From an uncultured Actinoplanes sp. (GTDB taxonomy: Bacteria > Actinomycetota > Actinomycetes > Mycobacteriales > Micromonosporaceae): a DNA stretch of 25,762 nucleotides. The notes under the pieces are model-generated. The model was not told where the DNA came from. It was given only the letters and a program-made list of their open reading frames with translations, and made no database searches. The DNA is taken from NCBI RefSeq assembly GCF_934643405.1, contig NZ_CAKUCL010000085.1, positions 1 to 25,762 of the forward strand, given 5' to 3'. Of this stretch, positions 15,232 through 22,010 are shown in pieces (the stretch's first letter is position 1; the number at the start of each line of letters is the position of its first letter). A program made the position numbers and the translations under genes.

Positions 15232-16377
15232 TCAAGCCGGCAGCGGGCCGCCCGCCAGCGCGATGACGACTCCCGCGGCGGCGGCGGTCAGCAATGTCAG
15301 GACCGGGCCGCGGCGCAGCGCGAGCATGAGGATGGCGGCCGCGGCCAGGATTCCGTACTGCCAGAGGGCCGTGAGCGCACCGGCCAGCGGGACCGCGGAG
15401 CCCAGGATGGCGCCGATGGCGGCCGGGCCGGCGCCGTCCAGGAAGGCGCGCACCCGGGCATTGCCCCGCAGCCGGTCGAAACGGTCGGCGCCCAGCAGGA
15501 TGAACGCGAACGACGGGCTGAAGGCGACCGCCGACGCCAGCAGGCCGCCACCGATCCCGGCGGCGGCGTATCCGACCACGGCGACCGTCTGCACCACCGG
15601 GCCGGGCGTGATCTGGCCCAGTGCCACGGCGTTGAGGAACTGGGCGGCGGTCATCCAGCCGTAGTGGCCCACGGCGTCGGCCTGCATCAGCGGGATGATG
15701 ACGAAACCGCCGCCGTACGACAGGGCGCCCGCCTTGACGGCCACCCAGGCCACGGACAGCAGGACACCGCCGCCGGCGCCTGCCACGAGGGGAACCGCCG
15801 CCGACGGCCGTGGTCCGATGTGGACCCGTTGCGCCCCTGCCTCGGCCACGCCGCACGCGATCAGCAGCAGCACCAGCCACGGGCCGATGGTCGCCGCCGC
15901 GACCGCGCCCAGCGACAGGTGGACGAGCCAGCGGATCCGGTTCGGCGCGCGGCGCCAGCCCGCCGGGATCAGGCTCGTGCCCGCCTGCACCGCGACGGCC
16001 GCGACCGCCGCGCCGGCACCCGCGCCGGCCGCCCTGACCCAGAGCGGCGGGTCGCCGCGGAGGAACAGCACCGCCAGCGCCAGGATGAGGATGAGGCCCG
16101 GGACGATGAACGCCAGCCCGCCCACCAGGGCGCCGAGCCGGCCCCGGACGCGCCAGGCGCAGAAGATCGCCAGCTGGGTGGACGCGGGACCGGGCAGCAG
16201 GTTGCAGGCGGCGATCGCGTCCTCGAACTCCTGCGGGTCCAGCCATTGGCGGTCGTCGACGCAGAGCTTGCGCAGCAGGGCGATGTGCGCGGGCGGGCCG
16301 CCGAAACCGACGCAGCCGATCCGGCCCCACTCCTTGAGCACCGTGGGCAGCGACGCCGCGTGGGCATTGCCGGTCAT
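15232..16377 (-). CDS. chrA: chromate transporter, ChrA family (two-domain)
   Basis: This 381-residue membrane protein has the two homologous halves of long-chain CHR transporters. The first half carries the signature FGGPPAHI (residues 25-32) and NLLPGPASTQLAI; the second carries GALSYGGGFVIIPLMQ and GQITPGPVVQTVAVVGY. Known members extrude chromate by proton antiport. The ATG at 16377 overlaps the TGA of the upstream ArsR-ArsC gene (ATGA), so the two are co-translated. Control by the arsenic-type regulator next door suggests the true substrate, or at least the inducer, may be arsenate- or chromate-like oxyanions. That link is inference. Confidence 0.93.
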   Translation of the reverse strand: MTGNAHAASLPTVLKEWGRIGCVGFGGPPAHIALLRKLCVDDRQWLDPQEFEDAIAACNLLPGPASTQLAIFCAWRVRGRLGALVGGLAFIVPGLILILALAVLFLRGDPPLWVRAAGAGAGAAVAAVAVQAGTSLIPAGWRRAPNRIRWLVHLSLGAVAAATIGPWLVLLLIACGVAEAGAQRVHIGPRPSAAVPLVAGAGGGVLLSVAWVAVKAGALSYGGGFVIIPLMQADAVGHYGWMTAAQFLNAVALGQITPGPVVQTVAVVGYAAAGIGGGLLASAVAFSPSFAFILLGADRFDRLRGNARVRAFLDGAGPAAIGAILGSAVPLAGALTALWQYGILAAAAILMLALRRGPVLTLLTAAAAGVVIALAGGPLPA

Positions 16378-17093
16378 GACGCCTCCGCCGCGATGCGGTG
16401 CACCAGGAAGCCGACGCGCTCGTCGATCTCGGCCGCGACGCGCCGGAAAGCGGGCAGCGGCTCGCGGGCGGGGTCGGGGATGCTCCAATGCGCGTGCTCG
16501 CCGGGGAAGGCGGGACACTCCTCGCGGACCCGGTCGCACAGGGTTATCACGTGGTCGAACCGGCGGTCGCGGAACTCGTCGAGGTGTTTGGGACGGGCCC
16601 CGGCGAGGTCGAAGCCCCGTTCCGCCATGACCGTCACGGCGTACGGATGCAGGGGTTTGGGGTGGCTGCCCGCGCTGAACGCCGCCGCCGCGGACCGGTG
16701 GCGCAGGATCGCCTCGGCCATCTGGGAGCGGGAGCTGTTGCCGGTGCAGAGGAACAGGACGCTCGCCCGCACCGTGGCCGGCGGCTGCGGCCGGGTCAGG
16801 CGCAGGGCGGGATGCAGGGTGCCGCCGGCCGCCGCGAGCAGGTCGCCGCACCGCGCGAGGTCGAGACGGTAGTAGGTGTCGCGGCCGTCGGCGGTGCTGC
16901 GCCGGCCGGCCACGAGCTTCGCCGCGCGCAGCTTCGCCAGGTGGTAGGAGACCAGATTCTGCGGCCGGCCGAGCAGCGCGGTCAGCTCGTGGACCTGCCG
17001 GTCGCCCCGGGCCAGCTCGGTCAGCAGCTGCCAGCGCACGGGATGGGCCGCGGCGTGCAGAAACGCGGGCGGTGTCACCGTCGCAGGGTACAT
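16374..17093 (-). CDS. ArsR repressor fused to thioredoxin-type arsenate reductase
   Basis: The product has 239 residues. About 8-85 is an ArsR winged helix (AAHPVRWQLLTELARGDRQV; SYHLAKLRAAKLVAGRR). About 110-235 is a low-molecular-weight phosphatase-fold arsenate reductase. Its anion loop is CTGNSSRS (Cys116, Arg122), the acid is in IPDPA (Asp207), and Cys186 and Cys193 have the spacing of the redox pair in thioredoxin-linked ArsC. All three catalytic cysteines are therefore present. The ATG at 17093 lies in a palindrome that is probably its own operator; GTG 17078 is an alternative start. It is coupled to chrA. One protein thus senses and reduces the oxyanion, while no arsenite pump (ArsB/ACR3) is in the window. 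Confidence 0.88.
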   Translation of the reverse strand: MYPATVTPPAFLHAAAHPVRWQLLTELARGDRQVHELTALLGRPQNLVSYHLAKLRAAKLVAGRRSTADGRDTYYRLDLARCGDLLAAAGGTLHPALRLTRPQPPATVRASVLFLCTGNSSRSQMAEAILRHRSAAAAFSAGSHPKPLHPYAVTVMAERGFDLAGARPKHLDEFRDRRFDHVITLCDRVREECPAFPGEHAHWSIPDPAREPLPAFRRVAAEIDERVGFLVHRIAAEAS

Positions 17094-17108
17094 CAAACGA
17101 ATTTGATG
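17091..17108. promoter_or_regulatory. ArsR-like operator overlapping the arsR-arsC start
   Basis: CATCAAA and TTTGATG form a perfect 18-bp inverted repeat with a 4-base centre. This is the form of ArsR-family sites. On the minus strand the second arm supplies the ATG, so binding would block transcription or translation initiation of its own gene. No good -35/-10 pair could be assigned. Confidence 0.7.
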
Positions 17109-17138
17109 CAATGCGGCCGGCCGGGAAAGCAACCACCC

Positions 17139-17225
17139 ATGTCTTCACCTTCTGAAGTTCTGCGGCATGATGTCCACATTGATGAACCGAAGTCGCGCTT
17201 TGTCCTGCCCAAACGTCGACTGTGA
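17139..17225 (+). CDS. possible 28-residue leader ORF before the prenyltransferase
   Basis: The ATG at 17139 opens a 28-codon frame rich in charged residues and ending KRRL. It lies in the 260-bp leader between the divergent arsR-arsC and prenyltransferase genes. The ribosome site is weak (GGGAAAG, about 11 bases away). Third-position GC is only about half, unlike the real genes here, so coding is doubtful. It contains no tryptophan, so it is not a TnaC-type leader. Confidence 0.2.
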   Translation: MSSPSEVLRHDVHIDEPKSRFVLPKRRL

Positions 17226-17255
17226 TCTATCTCGCTCTCGACATGAGGTGAGCAA

Positions 17256-17284
17256 TTGATCACGATGAGTTGCGTGATCAACAT
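17256..17284 (+). promoter_or_regulatory. promoter with 26-bp inverted repeat for the prenyl-indole operon
   Basis: TTGATCAC (17256-17263) and GTGATCAA (17274-17281) are perfect inverted 8-mers with a 10-base spacer. TTGATC can serve as -35, with CAACAT (17279-17284) as -10 at a 17-bp spacing, so the repeat covers most of the promoter. It is a likely binding site for a dimeric regulator, which is not encoded nearby. Confidence 0.55.
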
Positions 17285-17352
17285 TGCGCGCCGGAGCCCG
17301 TGTGCCCCTGGCATCCGGGCTCTGTTCGCGGTGGCTACAGGAGGACGAATCG

Positions 17353-18444
17353 TTGACCCAGGAAACGTCTCTCATGGACCGGCTGGGCGGGGGACTGGCA
17401 CGACTGTGCGAAGTCGTCGGGACGGAGCCGGAGACCCCGGTCGAACTCCTGGCCGCCCTGCTCGGGCCGCACGGGGCACGCCCGGCCGCGGCTCCCCCGG
17501 TCTGGCCCTCGGACGTCGCGGACGATCACTCCCCGGTCGAGTTCTCCCTGGCGTTCAACGACAACGAGCCGCCGGCGCTGCGGATCCTCGGCGAGGCGCT
17601 GGGTTCCCCTCCCGGCGTCCGGGCGAACATGTCCGCGGCGGAGGACGTCATCGAGGCGTATGCGGACCGGTTCGGTCTGTCCCTGCGCCGGCTCGACATG
17701 GTGCGCGACCTCTTCGACAGCCATCAGCCGCAGGGCGCGTACGCGCTGTGGCTGTCGCTCGTGTTCCGCAACGGGCGGCGGCCGGAGTTCAAGGTGTACT
17801 TCAATCCCGAGGTGCGCGGCGCCGGGTACGCGCCGGAACTGGTCGGTGAGGCGCTGCATCGGCTCGGCCTCGCCGACGCCTACCGGGCGATGCTGGCCCA
17901 CGCCGTACGGCCGGGGGAACTCGGCGTGCGTGACCGGCTCACCTTCTTCGCCCTCGATCTGTACGACGAGCCGCAGGCTCGGGTGAAGGTGTACCTGAGC
18001 CACTTCGATGCCGAGGCGCACGACGTGGCCCGCGCGGCGTCCATGGTGGACGGCGTGGATCCGGAGATGGTGTCCGGGTTCTGCGCTGCCGCGGGCGCCA
18101 CGCGGCGGTTCGGCGCGCGGCCGCTCGTGGGCAGTTACACGATCACCGGGGACGCGGACCGGCCGGTCGGATACAGCGTGTACGTGCCGATCCGCAGCTA
18201 TGTCGAGGACGATCTCCAGGCGCGGTCCCGGGTGGTCGAGCTGCTCGCGCGGCACCGGTTCGACACGGCGTTGTTCGACCGGGCGCTCGGCGCGTTGACC
18301 GCGCGGCCGCTCAGCGACGGCGTCGGCCTCATTCCCCACGTCTCGCTGCGCCTGGGACCACCGCGACCCGGCGTCACGGTCTATCTCTCGGCCGAGGCCT
18401 ACGGCGTCCTTCCTCCCCGTACGGCCGGAGTCCAGGCCGCCTGA
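17353..18444 (+). CDS. DMATS-type aromatic (indole) prenyltransferase
   Basis: This 363-residue protein has the length and pattern of bacterial tryptophan dimethylallyltransferases (ABBA barrel): FSLAFNDNEPPALRILGEAL, EFKVYFNPEVRG, RVKVYLSHFD, GYSVYVPIRSY, VSLRLGPPRPGVTVYLS. The repeated K-V-Y beta strands carry basic residues that hold the diphosphate of dimethylallyl-PP; no Mg-binding DDxxD is expected. The TTG at 17353 was chosen because AGGAGG lies 8 bases upstream; the ATG at 17374 lacks such a site. The gene is followed 43 bp later by tryptophanase, so the acceptor is most likely L-tryptophan, with prenylation on the benzene ring (position unknown). It is cytosolic specialised metabolism. 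Confidence 0.88.
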   Translation: MTQETSLMDRLGGGLARLCEVVGTEPETPVELLAALLGPHGARPAAAPPVWPSDVADDHSPVEFSLAFNDNEPPALRILGEALGSPPGVRANMSAAEDVIEAYADRFGLSLRRLDMVRDLFDSHQPQGAYALWLSLVFRNGRRPEFKVYFNPEVRGAGYAPELVGEALHRLGLADAYRAMLAHAVRPGELGVRDRLTFFALDLYDEPQARVKVYLSHFDAEAHDVARAASMVDGVDPEMVSGFCAAAGATRRFGARPLVGSYTITGDADRPVGYSVYVPIRSYVEDDLQARSRVVELLARHRFDTALFDRALGALTARPLSDGVGLIPHVSLRLGPPRPGVTVYLSAEAYGVLPPRTAGVQAA

Positions 18445-18487
18445 GCCGGGCCTGATCCCCCGGTTTCGCCGCACAGCAAGGAGAACC

Positions 18488-19867
18488 ATGCCCATCACCC
18501 CTCCCCCGTACCGGATCAAGGTCGTCGAGCCGATCCCGTTCCTCACCCCGCAGCAACGGCGGCAGGCCCTCGCGGACGCGGGTTACAACCCGTTCAACCT
18601 GCGGGCCGACCAGATCACCATCGACCTGCTCTCCGACTCGGGGACCGGCGCCACGTCGGCCGCGCAGGAGGCCGCGGCGGCGGTCGGCGACGAGTCGTAC
18701 GCGGGCGCGCGCTCCTGGTTCCGGTTCCACGACGAGATCGCCGAACTGACCGGATATCCCCACATCCTGCCGGTGCACCAGGGCCGGGCCGGTGAGCGCA
18801 TCCTGTTCTCGGCGCTGCTCGGGCCGGGCCGGATCTGCGTCAGCAACACGCATTTCGACACCACCCACGCCAACGTCGAGCTGCGGGGCGCCACGGCGAT
18901 CGATCTGCCCTGTCCGGAGGGACTCGACTTCGACAACTCCTATCCGTTCAAGGGCAACATCGACCTGGCGGCGCTGGAGGAACTGCTGTCCGGCCCGGAC
19001 GGCGGGCGCGTCGGCCTGGTCCTCATGACGATCACCAACAACGGCCTGGGCGCGCAGCCCGTCTCGATGGCGAACCTCACCGCGGTCCAGGCCCTGTGCC
19101 GGCGTTTCGGGGTGCCGTTCTTCCTCGACGCGGCACGCTTCGCCGAGAACGCATGGCTGGTGCGCGAACGCGAGGAGGCGTACCGGGACTGGACGCCGCG
19201 CCGGATCGCCACGGCGGCCTTCGGCCTCGCCGACGGCTGCGTGGTGAGCCTCAAGAAGGACGGCCTCTCCTCGATCGGCGGGTTCATCGGCCTGCGGTCG
19301 AGCGACCTGTTCGCCGAGTGCGAGGCCGATCTCATCGCCACGGAGGGATTCTCCACGTACGGCGGGCTGGCGGGCCACGACCTGGAGAGGCTCGCGCAGG
19401 GCGTCCGCGAGGTGACCGACCCGGCCTATCTGGCCGCCCGTGCCGCGACGACCGCCCGTTTCGCCCGGCGCATCAACGAGGCGGGCGTGGACACGGTGCA
19501 GCCCGCGGGCATCCACGCGTTGTACCTCAACGCCGGCCGCCTGCTGCCGCACCTGTCCCCCGCCGAGTTCCCCGGTCACTCGCTGGGCTGCCAGCTCTTC
19601 CTGGACGGCGGCATCCGCTGCGCCGAGCTGGGTTCGCTGTACCTGGGCACGATGGACTCCTCGCACCGGCTGGTCACGCCGGCGCCGTTCGAGCTGGTGC
19701 GGCTGGCCATCCCGCGGCGGGTCTACGCGGAGGAGCATTTCGCGTACGTGGCGGACGTGCTGGCCGAGATCGCCAAGGAGCCGGAGAGGATCCGTGGCTA
19801 CCGCATCGAGTCGGCGCCGCCGATCCTGCGGCACTTCAAGGTGCGCCTCAGCCCGCTGACCGCCTGA
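18488..19867 (+). CDS. tnaA: tryptophanase (tryptophan indole-lyase)
   Basis: This 459-residue PLP enzyme has the usual family length. The Schiff-base lysine is Lys257 in VVSLKKDG, and Asp214 and Arg217 (FLDAARFAENA) hold the cofactor. TNNGLGAQPVSMANL matches the family core. The C-terminal PPILRHF places His449 where tryptophanases have His and tyrosine phenol-lyases have Phe, which favours indole release. The ATG at 18488 follows AAGGAGA at 5 bases. It is in an operon with the prenyltransferase, so it probably cleaves ring-prenylated tryptophan to a prenylated indole plus pyruvate and ammonia. Its 3' end overlaps the convergent inositol monophosphatase gene by 20 bp. Confidence 0.93.
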   Translation: MPITPPPYRIKVVEPIPFLTPQQRRQALADAGYNPFNLRADQITIDLLSDSGTGATSAAQEAAAAVGDESYAGARSWFRFHDEIAELTGYPHILPVHQGRAGERILFSALLGPGRICVSNTHFDTTHANVELRGATAIDLPCPEGLDFDNSYPFKGNIDLAALEELLSGPDGGRVGLVLMTITNNGLGAQPVSMANLTAVQALCRRFGVPFFLDAARFAENAWLVREREEAYRDWTPRRIATAAFGLADGCVVSLKKDGLSSIGGFIGLRSSDLFAECEADLIATEGFSTYGGLAGHDLERLAQGVREVTDPAYLAARAATTARFARRINEAGVDTVQPAGIHALYLNAGRLLPHLSPAEFPGHSLGCQLFLDGGIRCAELGSLYLGTMDSSHRLVTPAPFELVRLAIPRRVYAEEHFAYVADVLAEIAKEPERIRGYRIESAPPILRHFKVRLSPLTA

Positions 19868-20639
19868 GGCTCGCCCGGACCCTCTCGGACAGGGCGGTCC
19901 ACAGCCGCGGGGCCGCGCCGATCGTCAGCTCGGTGGAGTGGTCCGGGCCGTGACCGCCGAGGACCACGCCGGCCTCCCGGGCGATGAGGGCGCCGGCGGC
20001 GATGTCCCACAGTTTCGTGTCGAGCGCCAGGCCGCCGTCCAACCGGCCGGCGGCCTGGTACACCAGGTTCAGCGCGGCCGGGAGCCGCCGGATGTCGCCG
20101 GCCTGCGGCAGCAGTTCCCGGATCACCCGGCCCGCGCGCTCCTTCGTCTCCGGCCCCGGCTGGAAGCTGACGCCGACCAGCGCCTCGTCCAGCGGCGGCC
20201 CGCTGGACGCCGAGATCGGCTCGCCGTTGAGGAAGGCGCCACCGCCGTCGACCGCGCTGAACGTCTCGCCCGCGACCGGCTCGTGCACGACCGCGACGCG
20301 CGGCTGATCCCCCTGGTACAGCGCGATGCAGACCGACCAGGGGCCGGTGCGGCTGATGTAGTTGCGGGTGCCGTCGAGCGGATCGACGACCCAGGTCCAG
20401 CCGCTCGTGCCGGCCCGGCCGTGCCCCTCCTCGGCCTGCGTCGCGTCGCCGGGGAAGCTGTCGTGGATCGTCTCCACGATGAGCCGCTCACTGGCGATGT
20501 CGACATCCGAGACGACGTCGTTGGCGTGGGCCTTGGGCGCGCCCACCCGCAGCGTGTCCCGCCGTTCCAGCTGAAGCCGCCCGGCTCGGACCGCGAGGCC
20601 GGCGGCGAGGTCACGAACAGCGAGCAGATCCCGATCCAT
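19848..20639 (-). CDS. inositol monophosphatase family protein
   Basis: This 263-residue enzyme has the metal-binding signatures of the Mg-dependent phosphomonoesterase family: EEGHG (Glu70/71), WVVDPLDGTRNY (Asp86, Asp89) and WDIAAGALIAREAG (Asp212). All three metal ligand sets are intact, so it should be active on inositol phosphate, histidinol phosphate or a similar sugar phosphate; the sequence does not say which. The ATG at 20639 is used, with only a weak ribosome site. It ends inside the tryptophanase 3' end with no terminator hairpin visible between them. It is not near the inositol-synthase homologue, so a common pathway is not implied. Confidence 0.9.
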   Translation of the reverse strand: MDRDLLAVRDLAAGLAVRAGRLQLERRDTLRVGAPKAHANDVVSDVDIASERLIVETIHDSFPGDATQAEEGHGRAGTSGWTWVVDPLDGTRNYISRTGPWSVCIALYQGDQPRVAVVHEPVAGETFSAVDGGGAFLNGEPISASSGPPLDEALVGVSFQPGPETKERAGRVIRELLPQAGDIRRLPAALNLVYQAAGRLDGGLALDTKLWDIAAGALIAREAGVVLGGHGPDHSTELTIGAAPRLWTALSERVRASLRRSAG

Positions 20640-20672
20640 GACCGCTCACGCTAGCCGACAGGAGCCCGGGCG

Positions 20673-21227
20673 TCAGACCTTCGCCGGGAGGCGGGCCATC
20701 GCGTGGCGCACCAGGGAGATCAGGGCCAGCTTGCTGGAGTCGCGGTCCCGGGCGTCGCACCACACCAGCGGGACCTCGGGGGTCAGCTCCAGGGCCGAGC
20801 GGATCTCGTCCTCGGTGTAGGCGCACTCGCCGTAGAAACGGTTGACCGCCGCCACGAACGGGATGCCGCGACGCTCGAAATAGTCGACCGCCGGGAAGCT
20901 CGACTCCAGACGCCGCGTGTCGACCAGGACGATCGCGCCGACCGCGCCCTGTGCCAGCTCGTCCCACATGAACCAGAAACGGTCCTGGCCGGGCGTGCCG
21001 AACAGGTACAGGACGATGTCGGGGCTGATGGTGATGCGGCCGAAGTCCAGCGCCACCGTCGTGTGGGTCTTGCTCTCCACGCCCGTGGTGTCGTCCACGC
21101 CAACGCTCGCCTCGGTCAGGATCTCCTCCGTGGTCAGCGGCGCGATCTCGCTGACCGAGCCCACCAAGGTCGTCTTGCCGGTGCCGAAACCGCCGGCAAC
21201 GACGATCTTGACCGATGTGCGATTCAC
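20673..21227 (-). CDS. cvnD: conservon GTPase-like protein CvnD
   Basis: This 184-residue small Ras-like protein has the P-loop GGFGTGKTT (residues 12-20), a switch-II-like FGTPGQDRFW, and NRF where Ras has NKxD. These are features of the Mgl/Cvn GTPase group. The GTG at 21227 was chosen over 21233 because AAGGGA then lies about 7 bases upstream. It is the last gene of the conservon. CvnD proteins are thought to be membrane-associated signalling switches working with CvnB (roadblock) and CvnC, in the manner of eukaryotic G-protein modules, and affect development and antibiotic output in Streptomyces. Confidence 0.9.
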   Translation of the reverse strand: MNRTSVKIVVAGGFGTGKTTLVGSVSEIAPLTTEEILTEASVGVDDTTGVESKTHTTVALDFGRITISPDIVLYLFGTPGQDRFWFMWDELAQGAVGAIVLVDTRRLESSFPAVDYFERRGIPFVAAVNRFYGECAYTEDEIRSALELTPEVPLVWCDARDRDSSKLALISLVRHAMARLPAKV

Positions 21228-21245
21228 GTCCACATCCCTTCAGCG

Positions 21246-21611
21246 CTAGAGCCGTTCCAGGCCGGCGAGAACCGAGTCAAGCAGGCGCAGGTCGATGATG
21301 TTCTGCTGGGCGGGCGCGCCCACGCCCAGGAAGCCCTGTTCGATCAGGACGTCGACCATCACCTTGGTGATGGTCAGCGGCACGTGCAGATAGGCGCCGA
21401 TCTCCGCCACCGAGATCCAGTTGCCGCATTGGTTGAGCAGCTGGAGGTATTCGGGCTCGAGCCGCCGCCGGTCCGCGGGCAGCGCGACCACCTGGGTGGC
21501 CAGGTCGAGGTTCGAGTCCCGGGGGCTGGTGCGCCCGTTGACGAGAACGTACAGCGGGACGAAGCGGCCGGCCGCCGCCTCGTCCTCGCCGTCCCAGGCG
21601 TCGAAAGCCAT
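21246..21611 (-). CDS. cvnC: conservon DUF742 protein CvnC
   Basis: This 121-residue DUF742 protein has a winged-helix-like core: FVPLYVLVNGRTSPRD, CGNWISVAEIGAYLHVPL and KVMVDVLIEQGFLGV. The ATG at 21611 is 3 bp after the CvnB stop. DUF742 proteins occur almost only in conservons, between the roadblock protein and the GTPase. Their biochemical role is poorly defined. Confidence 0.9.
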   Translation of the reverse strand: MAFDAWDGEDEAAAGRFVPLYVLVNGRTSPRDSNLDLATQVVALPADRRRLEPEYLQLLNQCGNWISVAEIGAYLHVPLTITKVMVDVLIEQGFLGVGAPAQQNIIDLRLLDSVLAGLERL

Positions 21612-21614
21612 CCG

Positions 21615-22010
21615 TCAGGCCACCCGGGCGGTCGTGCCCAGATATTCGCCGATGCGGCTGACCAGACGGCTCACCTCGTAGGCCACCATGCCCATGTCGA
21701 CGTCCTCGTCGCAGAGCACGGCGAGCCGCGCGTTCTGGCCGGCGGCGGCGATGAACAGCGTGTGGTCCTGGTACTCGATGATGACCTGCTGCACCGCGCC
21801 GCTGTCGAAGCGGCGTCCGGTGCCGGCGGCCACGCTGTACATCGAGGACGCGCCGGCGGCCAGGATCTCGGCGAGGTCCTGCGGCATGGACGTCGACTTC
21901 TGGACGATCAGCCCGTCGGTGGACAGGACGACCACGGAGACGACGTGCGGCACCTCGACCAGGTCATCCAGCATCCAGGGGAGCTCGTTCTGGGGGGTCG
22001 GCTTGGTCAC
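21615..22010 (-). CDS. cvnB: roadblock/LC7 protein CvnB
   Basis: This 131-residue roadblock/LC7-fold protein has characteristic segments VVSVVVLSTDGLIVQKS, EILAAGASSMYSVAAG and LFIAAAGQNARLAVLCDEDVDMG. The start is GTG at 22010, overlapping the CvnA stop as GTGA. In bacteria such proteins act as GTPase-activating or scaffold partners (MglB-like), here presumably of CvnD. Confidence 0.92.
   Translation of the reverse strand: MTKPTPQNELPWMLDDLVEVPHVVSVVVLSTDGLIVQKSTSMPQDLAEILAAGASSMYSVAAGTGRRFDSGAVQQVIIEYQDHTLFIAAAGQNARLAVLCDEDVDMGMVAYEVSRLVSRIGEYLGTTARVA

Noticed and set aside
14926..16872. 648-codon plus-strand frame beginning in the 8-bp repeat region
   Set aside because: Repeats of RKTARAQD type come from reading the minisatellite; the remainder is antisense to chrA and arsR-arsC.
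17139..17225. TnaC-like tryptophan-sensing leader peptide
   Set aside because: The 28-residue frame has no tryptophan and lacks the proline-terminated stalling end. It is kept only as a doubtful ORF.
196..20639. Inositol pathway linking the inositol-synthase homologue and the inositol monophosphatase
   Set aside because: The two genes are about 18.5 kb apart in separate transcription units, and the IMPase family has broad substrates.
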